From Gelatoporia subvermispora B (Eukaryota > Basidiomycota > Agaricomycetes > Polyporales > Gelatoporiaceae): 64,000 nt of DNA. The first letter of the stretch is position 1. Every line of letters begins with the position of its first letter. Made by a program: the position numbers and the translations under genes. The notes under the pieces are model-generated. The model had not been told where the DNA came from, did no database searches, and saw only the letters and a program-made list of their open reading frames with translations. Positions 12,358-24,059 of this stretch are shown here, one piece after another. Location of the stretch: assembly GCA_000320605.2 (NCBI GenBank), contig KB445805.1, positions 1-64,000 of the forward strand. The letters are read 5' to 3'.

Positions 12358-12957
12358 TCACTGCACCCCATCGCTACCTATGACCGTCGTCCCGATACGT
12401 GGGATCGCCCCGTCGGGCAAAGCGGGCAGGTGTACCCCTGCGTAGTTCGTCCCTTCGGTATCGACCCCATCATCATCTTGCGCAACACGCTTCTGCATGC
12501 CAGAGGAGCCCTCAACCCACGGAGCAGGTAGCGGGTAGAGCGCGCCATCGAGTGCGTCCATCCCGTCGTCGGATTCACTGGGGACACCGACAAGCTGCCG
12601 TTTCGAGTTCGCGAGAGGGATTGGACGGACACCGCCGTTCGAGCCGGGGAAGACCGGGCCGAGCGGGGTGGCAGTGGGCAAGCTCGAAGCAGATGACGCA
12701 ACCGGAACAGCTGTAGCGGAGACGGGAAGTAGAGGGCCCCCTGGTTGCACACCGCCATTTGAGCCAGGGAACTCGATGTGCTCCACAGCGCGGCCGGACT
12801 TGTTCTTGACGGGGCCGAGCGGATGGAAGGGCAGCGGGAGTAGAGGTTGCACGCCGGCCCCAACAGAGGTGCTAGAGGGAGGGGAGGCACCGAGCGGCGC
12901 GCTAAGGGCGGGTGCGACAACGAGCAGGAGCGCAAGGAGGTAGGTGAAGGCGTGCAT
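12358..12957 (-). CDS. small secreted protein with repeated FPGSNGGV motif
   Basis: Single exon, 199 aa. Residues 1-20 (MHAFTYLLALLLVVAPALSA) form a clear signal peptide. The mature part is rich in Pro, Gly, Ser and Val and has no predicted domain that I know. The motif PLGPV followed by FPGSNGGV occurs twice (about residues 47-70 and 97-109), and dibasic KR pairs occur at NSKRQ and MQKRVA, which are possible Kex2-type cleavage sites. The only cysteines I would expect in a folded small effector are absent. This could be a structural cell-surface protein or a precursor processed to peptides. A TATA-like TATATAAG lies at 13250-13257. The ATG at 12957 is the first in frame after an upstream non-coding stretch. 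Confidence 0.75.
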   Translation of the reverse strand: MHAFTYLLALLLVVAPALSAPLGASPPSSTSVGAGVQPLLPLPFHPLGPVKNKSGRAVEHIEFPGSNGGVQPGGPLLPVSATAVPVASSASSLPTATPLGPVFPGSNGGVRPIPLANSKRQLVGVPSESDDGMDALDGALYPLPAPWVEGSSGMQKRVAQDDDGVDTEGTNYAGVHLPALPDGAIPRIGTTVIGSDGVQ

Positions 12958-15900
12958 GGTTGATTCTAAACGCGTTCAAGTTTGTGCGAAGGGTTCTGAT
13001 GAGTTGGTACTCGTGACTTGATCTTGTCGTGTATTCGTAAGGAACAATTAGGTGAACGGGGCTGAAGAAGAGTGGAGGGAAAACGTAGAGTAGATGTAGA
13101 AAACGAGAACAGGCTGTGAAGTGAAATCCCAGGTGAGTTGAGACGACCAAAGAACTGAGCACAGGGGTTGGACTCACCGACCAGCACCTGAATGGGGACG
13201 AAGACGAAACAACTAAGGACCCAGGAATCATGAAGTGCCGCAATGGCTTCTTATATACCTGATGCGGGTCAAGATCTTGCATAGCGACCTCTTCATTCGC
13301 GTGTATGCAACTGAGCTCATTGGGATCAAACAGAGCGAGCCCGAGCCAGTGGACTTGTCCCATTGTGGTTGCGCAATGCGCTCAGTCAGCGGGGCGGTGT
13401 GTCCCGTTGCCGCAGTTACTAGCACCGCAGATGTTACGACACAAAGTTGTTCGTCGCAAGCCGTTTCAGATGGGTGCGGGGCAGGGCACGGGTGGCGATC
13501 AAGAGGCGGTGCGGGCGGGCGCGCCGCGCATCAAGCGCACATCCAGTGCACGTGCGTGTAAATGTGTGCTGCATGACGGAGAGAACTAGAGCGCCGTGTG
13601 CACTGAGCGTTTGACAGAAAACACTCCGGCGGCAGAAATTGTACCCGGGCTCACGGAGACAGGAAGACAGGAAGACTTGAAATGTATGCTACGGTTCCAT
13701 AGCAATACCCATGGGCCACCTCTCCCTTGTGCGTATCGATCAGCGCCAGAAGATGCTCTTATACGGGCGGGACATAGCAGGTGATACCAGCGGCAGACGA
13801 TGACAAGATGAATCAATTTCAAGGACTCTACAAGCCGAGCGAAGAGGATGGGCAGCACCTTTTGCAGACCTCTCTTGGGACCCATTTATCAGGCCTTCCA
13901 TTTTCGGTGACTGTCATTTGTATGTTCAAATTCTCGTTGAGTCATCTACCTCTGACACCACACCAGGGCGCAGGCAAGAACCCATTGATTTTGTTTGAGG
14001 CTCTCGTGCTCCTCAGGGTCATGAATTTTGGCCTGAGAGATCGTGCGTCCCTCTGTGGTCTTCAAAGGCTCACCAATGGTGAAAATCCTGGAAGCTTCTC
14101 CCGCCACGGCTTTGTGGGGCCTCGTATGATACCCTGTTGGGCGCAACACATTGCGAGAACACCTCTGATTCTTTTAACTGCCTGAGGAATGCGAGATACG
14201 AAGACCGGTACGCTAGAGTTCGGAACGCCTCGGTGCTTGCAGGATTGAAGGTGAGATTCTGCACAGTGCCCGACTGTCTTCTCGTCGTCTGGTGAGACTA
14301 ACGCTCGTTCTACTTAGCCATTCGCGGATGATGACTCTCTAAGTCACTTCCTGATCTCACACGCGATGGGAGAACACGTGCGTCTTATATGTCAATGGCG
14401 TACTTTACTAGTGATCCGTCGCTTGAGTTTTCCATGAGATATTCCCGTTTCATTCTTTGCACTGCGGTGATGAAGACACCAAATTTGCGCTACCACGTCG
14501 ACTAGAGCACGTACGCTTCTAGTTGCACTTGACATGAGTGACATTGAGCTCCACCGTCAGGATCGAAAAGCAGCTCATCACTATATTGGAGCAACATCCT
14601 GTTGCTGGAGCGGATGGCATGAATGATGAAACTCCAATGGGTCTTGACCTTGTATCCAGATGATCCGACAAAAGGTTGCCCATTGGACACTGGCAACGTC
14701 AATGATCTGATTTGTGAATTCCCAAGCGCATGTCTGCGATTGTGGACGATTCAAATGTCCACGGCACGAAGTGGCGGATGTTGAACGAGACGTATGGATA
14801 CCAGCCAACGTGGCCATGTCTTAAATATCACTTCGCATATGAGTCTCTCATGACTGTTCTGACCGCCCGCTACAGTACCCACTGCCATTTGTTGGAGCGG
14901 TGTGTTCTATGTATGTCATACTAGTATGCATTCTGTCTGACAGACTCTTCGATCAACTTTATTATAAATCAGAAATATCTCACTCCTTGAGATCATCTCT
15001 GGCACTCCCAGGATCGATATCCTGTAACAACATTGACAAAGCTCTTGACCCATGTCATAACATGGCCTTGACATGGTTCAGAATCTCAGATCCATTGTAC
15101 TCGATCTTGCTGAAAGATGCGATGGTGCAGCTCGCAGAAAGCCAGTCCGTCGCCGATTATCACTGCAAATAAATCTTCAAACTGATTGATGGTAGTCAAT
15201 CGCTGGCAAATCGAGTCACATAATAGCATCAAGCGCTAACACTCCCTGCAAGTGCAGAAGAATGCGAGAGGTCAGGTGGTTTTACTGGCAATCTGTGAGA
15301 GGCCCGATAATTACACGCGTCGAGTCGCTGTATTCAAGGCGGATGTAACATGGACGTTCTGGTTACTATGGTTTGTACAATTTGTCTGTAATGCACATGA
15401 AGGTTGTTCGAAAAAGTTACTCCTTTCCTATCACCTGTTACCTAGGATAAAAACCAGATCAAAGAGACATCGACAAAAGGGAAACACGAAACTCTAATGA
15501 AAACGCTACTAGAACGTGTGAAACACCATTCACTACATCCCCTGCTCCACTTGTTGCATACAGATCACTCGTGACATTGCATCTGGTTCCGAGAAACCAC
15601 GAAAGCCTCATTGATTTTTCGTGAGAGACAAGCGTAGGTTTCTGCAGCCATGTGTTCATCATGATTGCCACGGGGATGCTCGCGATGAGCGCACTTGCGA
15701 CAGAATTTACAGGCTGGTGATCTGTAGTTCACGTTGCACGGCCGCTGTAGTCATATGTGGCGCGCATCTAAGGGTGCGTGTTGCCTTGAGGGTGATGTGG
15801 CGGGCTGACGACAAGAAGAAAGTACACATACAGGAACTGGGCATTGTGGATCAACACATCTGAAATAACTCGTGGACACACAAGGAAGTTTTCATATCAG

Positions 15901-15983
15901 GACCAAGGGAGACTGGGTCTCTTGACGCATACGTGAATGAGGCACATTTGTATCATGATATGTCCTACAATACTGTCAGTTTG
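12958..15983. other. intergenic, no gene recognised
   Basis: The first 300 bp hold the 5' region of the secreted-protein gene, with TATATAAG on the minus strand at 13250-13257. From about 13270 to 15980 only short uninformative frames are seen. A stretch near 15610-15780 weakly resembles 21740-21840 and may be a further decayed copy in the duplicated region. Confidence 0.45.
13250..13257 (-). promoter_or_regulatory. TATA-like element upstream of secreted-protein gene
   Basis: TATATAAG on the minus strand about 290 bp before the ATG at 12957. The distance implies a long 5' UTR or a 5' UTR intron. Confidence 0.4.
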
Positions 15984-17310
15984 AACCAAGGAAGTGCAAA
16001 GTCACCTCTAACAACCTGTCCGTGGTGAGGCACAGTCAAACAACCGACCATTCTCATACTACTTATCAATTGTACACAGGTACCTACATATCAACCATAG
16101 AAATCTCAATAAAGGGAAGAGTCATAATTCAGACGAATTCGCTACAGAACACTTCGTCGTTACATGCCCTAGCACACATACGACCTGTTACAAACGGTAC
16201 AAAGTTAGCATGCGCCTGCCTATCATCCATCAAATGCCACAGTGGCGGCCAGGGTACTGAGGTCGCTGTCAATACTGGTGTAGTCGGGCGAACTAGTGAT
16301 GTATATGGCGGCCAAGTGATCAGTGCCAACGAGCTCGGCGACAACGGCCGTCGGGACGGATGAAGGACCATCGTGTAATATCACAATCTGCTGGCTAGCA
16401 GGCTCAGTAGAGCTAATCACGATATCATCCGTGCTGGGATTTAGGTGTCAAGTCTAGAACCCGCTCAGACAAATGTCTGCTTACCTAAAATCGTCATAGA
16501 AAGTCTCCACGACGACAATGAAGTCGGCGATGCTAAAGTATCCGGATGTAGGATAATCTCCGGGGTTCAGTGTGACCTGTACCAACTATAAGATGCTTCT
16601 ACTAGAGTGGGAGAGGTATGTCCATCACTCACGAAACCGTCGCCGCCGTTAATGGAGTCCTTTGCGAAATTAGACCAAGTCTCATACATGCTCAGATCTC
16701 CTTCCAAGCCAGAAACGTCGTCGAAGAAAATGCCATCCATGGAATAGGTGGATTCCCATCCAGCATACGTGCTAACGTCGGCCTCGATCGCAGATGAGAC
16801 TCTGTTGGTCCTAGCAGTGTCAACGTAGCCCAGAAGCTTGACATTCGCAGCCTTCAACAGCGGGACGCAATCCTGGTAGGAGGTATCTGGCTGCGATCCC
16901 GCAGCGCCAGGGCCTGAGTCGGGGTTGACTATAACGTAGAAAGGAAGCGAGGGGTTGTTTGAGATACTGAAAGACCCGTTGCGTTAGGTGCTCGCAGAAT
17001 AAGGTATGTCAACTTACGCGTTGAAGGCGTTCGTCCATGCAGGGCAAGCTCCGGAATCCCCCGAGATCGCCGGAAACACGTACAGGGGTAGCAAAATACC
17101 TGATGTTGCGACGCTCAGTGCACGAGCGAGATACATTCTGAGTACGAGATGACTTGGAACTTGTGATAGGCAAGATTAATATCTGGGTTGTTCGTTGTGC
17201 AGGACTCGTAGGTACCTCGAATGGATAATCTATCGTCGATAACTGCGTCCTTTTTATGCACGCTACCTGCAGGTGTTGTGTCACCGGAAGAGTTACAGCT
17301 GGTTTCATAA
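15984..17310. repeat. segmental duplication, unit A copy 1
   Basis: Similar to 19380-20712 over the whole spherulin-4 gene plus flanks. For example GTCCGTGGTGAGGCAC, CGACCATTCTCATAC and TTGTACACAGGTA recur at matching places downstream of each gene. The repeat is direct and the starts are about 3.4 kb apart. Confidence 0.85.
16223..17136 (-). CDS. spherulin-4 family (GH135-like) protein, intact copy
   Basis: Spherulation-specific family 4, the family that contains fungal GH135 galactosaminogalactan hydrolases; the actual substrate here is unknown. Four exons, complement of 17018-17136, 16633-16966, 16485-16576 and 16223-16433, give 251 aa. Recognisable text is GILLPLYVFP, NPDSGPG, VKLLGYVDTA, DGIFFDDVSG, NPGDYP and FIVVVETFYDDF. 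The DD of IFFDD and the Glu of VVVE are at the expected catalytic places, although an Asp-Glu pair is usual at the first site. The N-terminus is short and only mildly hydrophobic, so secretion is uncertain. A related copy at 19643-20557 carries a frameshift. Introns have GT-AG borders. Confidence 0.88.
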
Positions 17311-17857
17311 CAATGGGCGAGTACACTCTAGAAAAAGTGCACAGCGGAGTCTGGCGGAGTTCAGGTATCTAGGTACAATCTGGTGGCACGACAGCACTCC
17401 CGCTAGATTGGGAGCGTGGTGAGACCTCCCAAACCTCCACGAGTGAGCTGACGACCATGTGTAAAGACTGGGAACATCGGAGTCTCCAGGGTTTTGACAA
17501 GGGTCAAGCAGCCCATGTAAGACAATGAGCTTAAACCTCGCTGCTTGGCGAAAACGACGAGCTGCTCATTGTCGAACATAAAACTCTCTGAGTAAGCAGA
17601 TTGACCACCTCATAGGCACCAATTAGACCCTCGAAATATTCGCAGAACCCCTTATCAGGCCTTTTAGGTTTTGAGAACCCTTTACCAAGTTAACGAACCT
17701 CAGCTCAGGATTTCCGCTTTCCTCACTGCACGCTATAAGTACTGAAGCGTCACCGATGAGGATCTCGTGCGCTCGGCACGGATGCGGTGCTTGAACATCG
17801 TGATCCATCTACGTGCATTTTTTCGAGCGCACTCGCCGATCGATATGAAAGCAGCTC
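17311..17857. other. about 550-bp segment absent from the second copy
   Basis: In the other duplication copy the sequences flanking this stretch are joined directly near 20712-20725. Either this piece was inserted here or it was deleted there. No terminal repeats or coding sequence were recognised. Confidence 0.5.
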
Positions 17858-18362
17858 CAACTCTCATAAGAGCTTGTGTTAGTGACATACCTCGATGAGG
17901 CTTGTAGGACACATATGCATCAGGAAGAAGGAAGTGAACACGGGACAAGCAACGACAACGAAGAAGTTGGGCCGCTTCAGCCGGTCTCAAGTGACAAATT
18001 ACACACATCCATCAGGAGCCGGTCGTCACTAGAGCTAAAAAGTGTTGATGAGTTGAAGCTATTCCATACGTCTTGATACTACAATATGCAGCTGTCTGCA
18101 TGAAACCGACCAGCGTTGGTTGAATGGCCATTGCGAGTGGAGCTTCTTCATGTGGCTTCATGATGATATGCAACATATTGAAAATCCCAATTGGACCTCT
18201 CGTAAGGATGACATAGATGTTCAACCTTGAGATGATACTGGCTGAAATATGACAACAATTGTAAGTTCAATTCTCGCCGTTCAGCCAAGAGTTATACTCA
18301 CGTCGAGATGCCAGATATGACGTGTTAGTCAATCACCAGGATGGAACTTACATTCCCGCACA
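17858..18362. repeat. segmental duplication, unit B copy 1
   Basis: Similar to 20722-21245 (for example ACATACCTCGATGAGGCT, GAGCCGGTCGTC, CACCAGGATGGAACTTAC). On the minus strand an open stretch starting LNIYVILTRG and running through HIIM to LVGFMQ is conserved between copies. It is faintly reminiscent of a transmembrane segment of DUF6534-type fungal proteins, but it is too decayed to call. Confidence 0.7.
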
Positions 18363-19113
18363 AGTGTTTCAACACAAGATACAGATGATGAGGGTACTGA
18401 GACAGCTTTATCTTTCTCAGCTTTCAAGTAAGTGTACTGGAGATCGCTGCCACACAAGGCTTACAAAATATGTCTTGCAGCACGGATGCAGCTGTGCGAG
18501 ACTGGGTTGCAACACAAGCACTCCCTGGCATATCCAATGCATCAGTTGACCAAATACTGGCGCTTTATCCCAACGACCCCACGCAAGGCTCCCCGTTCAA
18601 CACAGGCACTGCCAAGTAAGCCTTTCCACATTTCAAGCAGCTTACCGCTCTCGAGTGACTTGGAATCTCAAGGTCTTCGCAGGTTCTTCCTCAATCGTAC
18701 GTGGAACCACCAACCATTGTGGTCGTGGTGTACGTTGCACAGTCGTACTCCTGGTGCGTTTGACTGATTGGTGATTCATACAGTGAGCAAGTTGTATAAG
18801 GACCTGCGTGGTATAGGTTCAGTGAGTTGTTCGTTCACAAGCCAATGTCGCTCCCTGATATTCTTATAGGGAACGAGCACAGATTTATTCAAATTGTCCT
18901 GACCAAGAGAACCAACTGATTACTTGATCGAGTCTATTACCCGTGGTGACCCAAATAATGGGACTGAATTGCTCTGGTCTCACTGGGAAGCAACCTCCCC
19001 GGGCATCCTGACCATAACGAATGAGTCCGTGTCTTTCTCGACCAGAGATGATACGTTCAGGGAGGAAGAGATTTATCTGCTGGCGTCACTTCTTTCAGAG
19101 AGTCCCCAGCGAG
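18363..19113 (+). pseudogene. type-B carboxylesterase pseudogene, C-terminal part
   Basis: Remnant of an alpha/beta-hydrolase of the carboxylesterase/lipase type (secreted in fungi). In order one reads DDEGT (about 18385, the region of the acidic catalytic residue), DAAVRDWVATQALPGISNAS and VDQILALYPNDPTQGSPFNTG (from about 18550). FKQLTAL, DLESQGLRRFFLNRTWNHQPLWSW and finally YLIESITRGDPNNGTEL to DDTFREEE (18920-19070) follow. The parts lie in different frames, with a stop after FKQLTALE and missing sequence after WSW, so the gene is broken. The N-terminal half with the catalytic Ser is not visible. It sits between the two spherulin-4 copies. A second fragment of the same family is at 53569-53790. 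Confidence 0.82.
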
Positions 19114-19379
19114 GCGGCATCCGGGTAGTGGAAGGTCTGATGGGATGCGGACAAGTATTTACGGTCTCGGAGTATTGTATTGTGCTCGAATTATACACGT
19201 GGAACAACAGGAAACCAGTCTTCTCTAGTTCATAAACTTAACTAGATTCAGGGAGACGTAAGCTATGGTACACTTTGACAAAAATCTGTCGTCGAAGGGC
19301 GAGCTTCGGCTGTACATAAAGTGCAGAGCAGCCCTATCAAGCTTCATGGATTGACATGTTCGACAATGCTGCCATTTTC

Positions 19380-20712
19380 ATCCAAGGAAGTGCAATGTTG
19401 CCTCTTCGAACTTGTCCGTGGTGAGGCACGATCAAATGAACGACCATTCTCATACGATTTATCAGTTGTACACAGGTATCCACATATCAATCATAAGATC
19501 TCAGCAAAGAGAACTTAGAGAAGAGACAGAATCCAGACGAATTCGCTACCAAACATCTCGTCGTCACATGCCCTAGCACGCACACGACGCCACCTGCTAC
19601 AAACCTCGCTTCAACTGTACGGAGTCAGCATGCGCTTGTCCTTCATTCGTCGGAGGCCACAGTAGCGGCCAAGGTATCGAAATCGCTGTCGATGCTAGTG
19701 TAGTCGGGCGAACTAGTGATGTATATGGCGGCCAAGTGATCAGTGCCAACGAGCTCGGCGACAACGGCCGTCGGGACGGATGAAGGACCATCGTGCAATA
19801 GCACAACCTGCTGGCTCGCAGGCTCAGTAGAGCTTATCACGATATCGTCCGTGCTGGAATACAGGTGTCAGGTCTAGAACCCGCTCAGACAAATTCTGCT
19901 TACCTAAAATCGTCATAGAAGTTCTCCACGACGACTATGAAGTCGGCAATGCTAAAATAGCCAGATGCAGGATAGTCTCCGGGGTTCGAGTGACCTATAA
20001 TATCAACTACTATGAGTTACTTTTAGAGTGGAAGAGGTATATCCGTCACTCACGAAACCGTCGCCGCCATTAATGGAGTCCTTCGCGAAAGTAGACCAAG
20101 TCTCATACATACTCAGATCCCCCTCTTGGCCAGAGACATCGTCGAAGAAAATGCCATCCATGGAATAGGTAGATTCCCATCCAGCACACGTGGTCACGTC
20201 GGCCTCGATTGCAGATGGGGCTCTACCCCCCTCAGCGGTGTCGACGTAGCCCAGGAGTTTGACGTTCGCAGCCTTCAAAAGCGGGATGCAATCCTGGTAG
20301 GAGGTACTCGGCTGCGATCCCGCTGCGCCAGGGCCTGAGTCGGGGTTGATTACAATGTAGAAAGGAAGCGAGGGGTTGTCTGAGATACTGAGAGATCCGT
20401 TGCGTTAGGAGCTATCGGAATAAGGTACATCAACTTACGCGTCGAAGACATTTGTCCATGCAGGGCAAGCTCGGGGATCCCCCGAGATTGCCGGAAACAC
20501 GTACAGGGGCAGGAAAATGCCTGATGCTGCGACGCTCAGTGCATGGGCGAGATACATTCTGAGTACAAGATGACTTGGAACTTGCGGTAAGCAAGACGGA
20601 TAGCTAGGTTGTTCGTTGTGCGGGACTCGTAGGTACCTCGAATGGATAATCTATCGTCGAATGCTGCGTCCTCTTTATACACGCTACCTGCAGGCGCTGC
20701 GCCACCGGACGA
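19380..20712. repeat. segmental duplication, unit A copy 2
   Basis: Second copy of the spherulin-4 unit, matching 15984-17310. Coding exons A, B and D have the same lengths as in copy 1; exon C is one base shorter. Confidence 0.85.
19643..20557 (-). pseudogene. spherulin-4 family copy with frameshift
   Basis: Four exons can be placed by alignment with the intact copy: complement of 20439-20557 (119 nt), 20054-20387 (334), 19904-19994 (91) and 19643-19853 (211). Exon C has 91 nt where the intact copy has 92: one base is missing near 19988, just after the splice acceptor. This destroys the NPGDYP frame and leads to a stop about 19 codons later. I tested upstream AG acceptors; none restores the frame without a stop. 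The product would lose the last third, including the VVVE segment. Other exons remain well conserved, so the lesion looks recent, or is a sequence error. Confidence 0.78.
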
Positions 20713-20721
20713 ATTAGTTCT

Positions 20722-21245
20722 CATAGGAGCTAGTGTTAGTTACATACCTCGATGAGGCTCGGAGGAGACATGTGCATCAGGAACAGGGAAGTAAACAGAG
20801 GACAAGCAACGACAACGGAGAAGTGGGGCCGCTTCAACCGGTCTTAAATGACAAAATGCGGATATCCATCGGGAGCCGGTCGTCGCTAGAGCTGAAAAGT
20901 GTTGATGAGCTGGAGCAGCTCCATCCGGCTTGAAACTGCGATATGTAATTGCCTGCATGAAACCGGTCAGCGTTGGTGGAACAAACATTGCGAGTGGAAT
21001 TCCTTCAAGCAGCATCATGACGATATGCAACCTATTGAAATCCCGAGTGGACATAAAATCCCTAGTGGACCTCTCGTAAAGAATACATGGGGTAATATAG
21101 ATGTTCAGTTTTGAGCTGATACTGGCTATACTATGACGACAGTCGTAAGTTCAGCGTTCGCCGTTCAGCCAAGAGTTAGACCCACGTCGAGATGCCAGAC
21201 ATGACGTGCTAGCCAATCACCAGGATGGAACTTACATTCCCGCAC
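20722..21245. repeat. segmental duplication, unit B copy 2
   Basis: Direct copy of 17858-18362. Here it follows the spherulin-4 unit without the intervening 550 bp. The minus-strand remnant (LNIYI, LAMFVPPTLTGFMQ) is broken. Confidence 0.7.
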
Positions 21246-22918
21246 AGATCTAGCTCTAGAGCACAGTGTGTGCAATAACAGACGTCACCCTAGAAGAAGA
21301 CGATATGCTTATAGTATTCTGGGGTCGATGTCAATTTCGAAAGCCGTGGGACTATAGAATGAGGTCGCGACGAGTACTGATGCTATTCTTATTTGTACGA
21401 CTAATCGTCGCCGACACAGCAACAGTTTCAAGCTTGTGTTACCTATAAGCAAACGGAGTGTCAATCTCAAAATCATAAAAGGGTATATGGGTGCATACCC
21501 GAATATAGTATGTCAGCTGTCCGAGACGAACCTCATAGTATGCGTGGATAGTGCGCCTCTTACGTCTCGTGGAGGTAGGGCATCTCATGCCGCATTTGAT
21601 ACGGATGGGTCCAGAGAGCTCTCACGATGTTAAGCTCGTTCAAATTGCAATATCGTACTCAGCGTCGAGAGAGAGAATACTTCTTGATCAAAGCTTCACC
21701 AAAATTTGTGAGCGGTCGGTGCAGGCCCACAGCCCAACCCAGTCATACCTTCAGCATGATCATTACGGGAACACTCGCGGTGAGCACACTCACAACGCTG
21801 TTCATGCGCAAGGCAGAGTGCTGGTGCAGCTACAGTCGTGCGTAGCACAGTCTGATGAGTGCATACACATGGTGCGTAGGGCTGCAGACGGTGTAGCAGA
21901 AGTTATACAGCATACGTGTAAACCCTGTTAACATTGTTGGTCAGCAAGAAATGTACCACTTCATTGCACGTACCCTGAGCTTGAAACTCGGAACGATGAG
22001 CGACCAGGCATCTTGATGCCTCCGGGGTGGAGATGAATCAGTGGTATAGCAGTGACCTACACCACAAATCAACCGAGCGCGGAGTCATGAAGGGACTGGT
22101 CTGACTACGACGCCTAATAATCAAGAGAACATATCGAGGGTGCCTCTGCGTTCAAGATATAAGGTATAGCGCCTTCAGACAGCCCGGAGCTTGAGCTACC
22201 AGTTTCAGACTACCCAACAACACCGATGGCGAGCGGCGAGTACTTGGCCGGATAGTCGTTCACATTCTCGGCACGTGACATGCTAGAACGTGTCAGTCGG
22301 TCGCGTTGCGCCGGCCGCAACACCGACGCAATGCCGCCGTCGTCCACATTACCTGCCTGACATAGCGTAGAATGTTCAGACATGCGCACTTGTCGCAGGC
22401 ACTCTGAAAGGTTCGCTCTAGTGTGCACGCCCGAATCGCAGCCCATCAACCCGATGGTAAGTATGCTTCTACTAGAGTTGTCCAGCCGCTCTGCCGTGCC
22501 GTCACATAATGCAGTCTCGAACATGTTAACAATCATCCATAACTTACATTTATGATATTCCGCCATGAAAACAATCTCACTCAGTAGCATGCACATGTCC
22601 GGTGCTGGCAAATGTGCGATGTAGACTTCACTTGCTTTGCGCATGTCCTGCCTGACACTTCTAGCAGTTGAATCGGTGAAGGTAGACTGCTGAAATCAAC
22701 TGAAATTGTCGGCGCAGAGACTAATAGACACTCTCAAGTGTACGATCAGCTCGCCTACCGGTGCCCAACTTGGGCCTCTCACTGCAGCACATCTGCACCC
22801 AGTGGACGGTCCAGTGAACGGGTATCAATGAGAAACCAGCAAATCAGATACACGTATTTTAAACTCCGAATACATCGTGACTAAACCCCGTATGTTTCAC
22901 TTGAAAAGAAAGAGCCAA
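21246..22918. other. intergenic, no gene recognised
   Basis: Contains a 144-codon open frame on the minus strand (22210-22644) without any domain I recognise, and a stretch near 21740-21840 weakly similar to 15650-15750. No supported gene. Confidence 0.45.
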
Positions 22919-23378
22919 TCAACTGGCCGGCTTGTTGATTTCTTGTTGTGCTTGGCCCTTGTCATGCTGGATATTGCCTGAGATAATTGAGATTACTTGG
23001 TGAGCCGTGTGTTCGATAAGAAATGCTTGCATCCATGCATTACCCGATATCTCCTGCTGCTTATCGCCGAAGACTGCGCCAACGACGGCATCTTTCTTGC
23101 CCTGTAGGCGATCGATGGTGCCCTCAGCGTACTGTTTTGCCTGAGCTAGGTTGTATTCGGTCTCGCCCTCGGCATGCTCTTGCTTTCCGGAGTGTTGCCA
23201 AGTCGTCGCGCCAGTCAGGTCGCCGATAGTCTCGACAACGGTGCCCTTGAGAGAGTGGTACTGGCCGGATGTCTTGCTGCCATAGGAGAGTAATCAGTAC
23301 TATGCGCCTTGCGGACGCACGATGATTGAAGACTTACGTGGGCTCGCTGACGGTGTTATTGTTGTTGTTGTCCGACAT
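22919..23378 (-). CDS. CsbD-like stress-response protein
   Basis: Small hydrophilic protein, 110 aa, from three exons: complement of 23338-23378, 23044-23276 and 22919-22977. It matches the fungal group called mismatched-base-pair and cruciform-DNA-recognition proteins, which belongs to the CsbD family. Characteristic text is [22 protein letters not shown], the [19 protein letters not shown] repeat-like helix, and [21 protein letters not shown], ending [13 protein letters not shown]. Proteins of this family accumulate under stress; a DNA-binding role has been suggested but is not settled. TATATAAA at 23474-23481 lies about 100 bp upstream of the ATG, fitting strong inducible transcription. 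Introns are 61 and 66 nt with GT-AG borders. Confidence 0.92.
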
Positions 23379-24059
23379 GATGAGATATGTGTGTGGCACA
23401 AAAAAGGAGGAGTATAAGCGTTTGGGTGGTTGCGAGCGTTCTTTTGTTAATATCCTAGCAGACAACGCTGGCCTTTATATACGCAGCATTCGGCTCGTCG
23501 GACCTCGCTAACTCATCACATCCGGGGTTGTTCCTAGTATAACAAAGCAATTGACCTGTGGAGACCAGGGCTCTGACGTCGAGCGAACATGTCATGACGG
23601 GCCGACGTCATAGCGCAGCACTGCCTAGCATCGCCCAGGCGTAGCGACGACGAGGCCAATAGCCTTAGATCTGATCACACGCCAACGGCCCGGGGCGTGA
23701 CGTCATTTCCCTTTAGGGAGTACCACCAGAAAATCATCGATCAACGAAACCACGTCCTCGACCTATATCAACTCGACCATGTTGCAAAGCACTCTTCAGA
23801 ACTTCCTTCCTCAAAGCTATATTTGACCGGACGGGAGAAAAGTCGATGTCGTTATAGGTGCGGTGAAAGGCGATCGTCAACAATATGGGGCTTGCCGAAT
23901 AGATTGTGCCGTTGAATGAGTCCATACTCTCATCCCCACATACACCGAGGGTGTGTACATCCCGCTTCGTGATCACGTCATATAGTGAGATTGATACTAT
24001 AGACATAAGTCCAACTTTACCAGCTGCATAGACCATCAGCGCTCGGCATGCGTACAGAC
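23379..24059. other. promoter of CsbD-like gene and BTB gene 3' region
   Basis: Holds a TATA box on the minus strand at 23474-23481. The 110-codon minus frame at 23734-24063 overlaps the BTB stop; it might be a further exon, since a GTGAGT donor-like site lies just before the BTB stop, but this is not supported by homology. Confidence 0.5.
23474..23481 (-). promoter_or_regulatory. TATA box of CsbD-like gene
   Basis: TATATAAA on the minus strand, about 96 bp upstream of the start codon at 23378. Confidence 0.65.

Noticed and set aside
19986..20053. Alternative splice acceptor rescuing spherulin-4 copy 2
   Set aside because: The AG sites tested give the wrong phase or an in-frame stop.
22210..22644. 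144-codon minus-strand frame as a gene
   Set aside because: No domain, signal peptide, splice pattern or repeat of it elsewhere in the window supports it.
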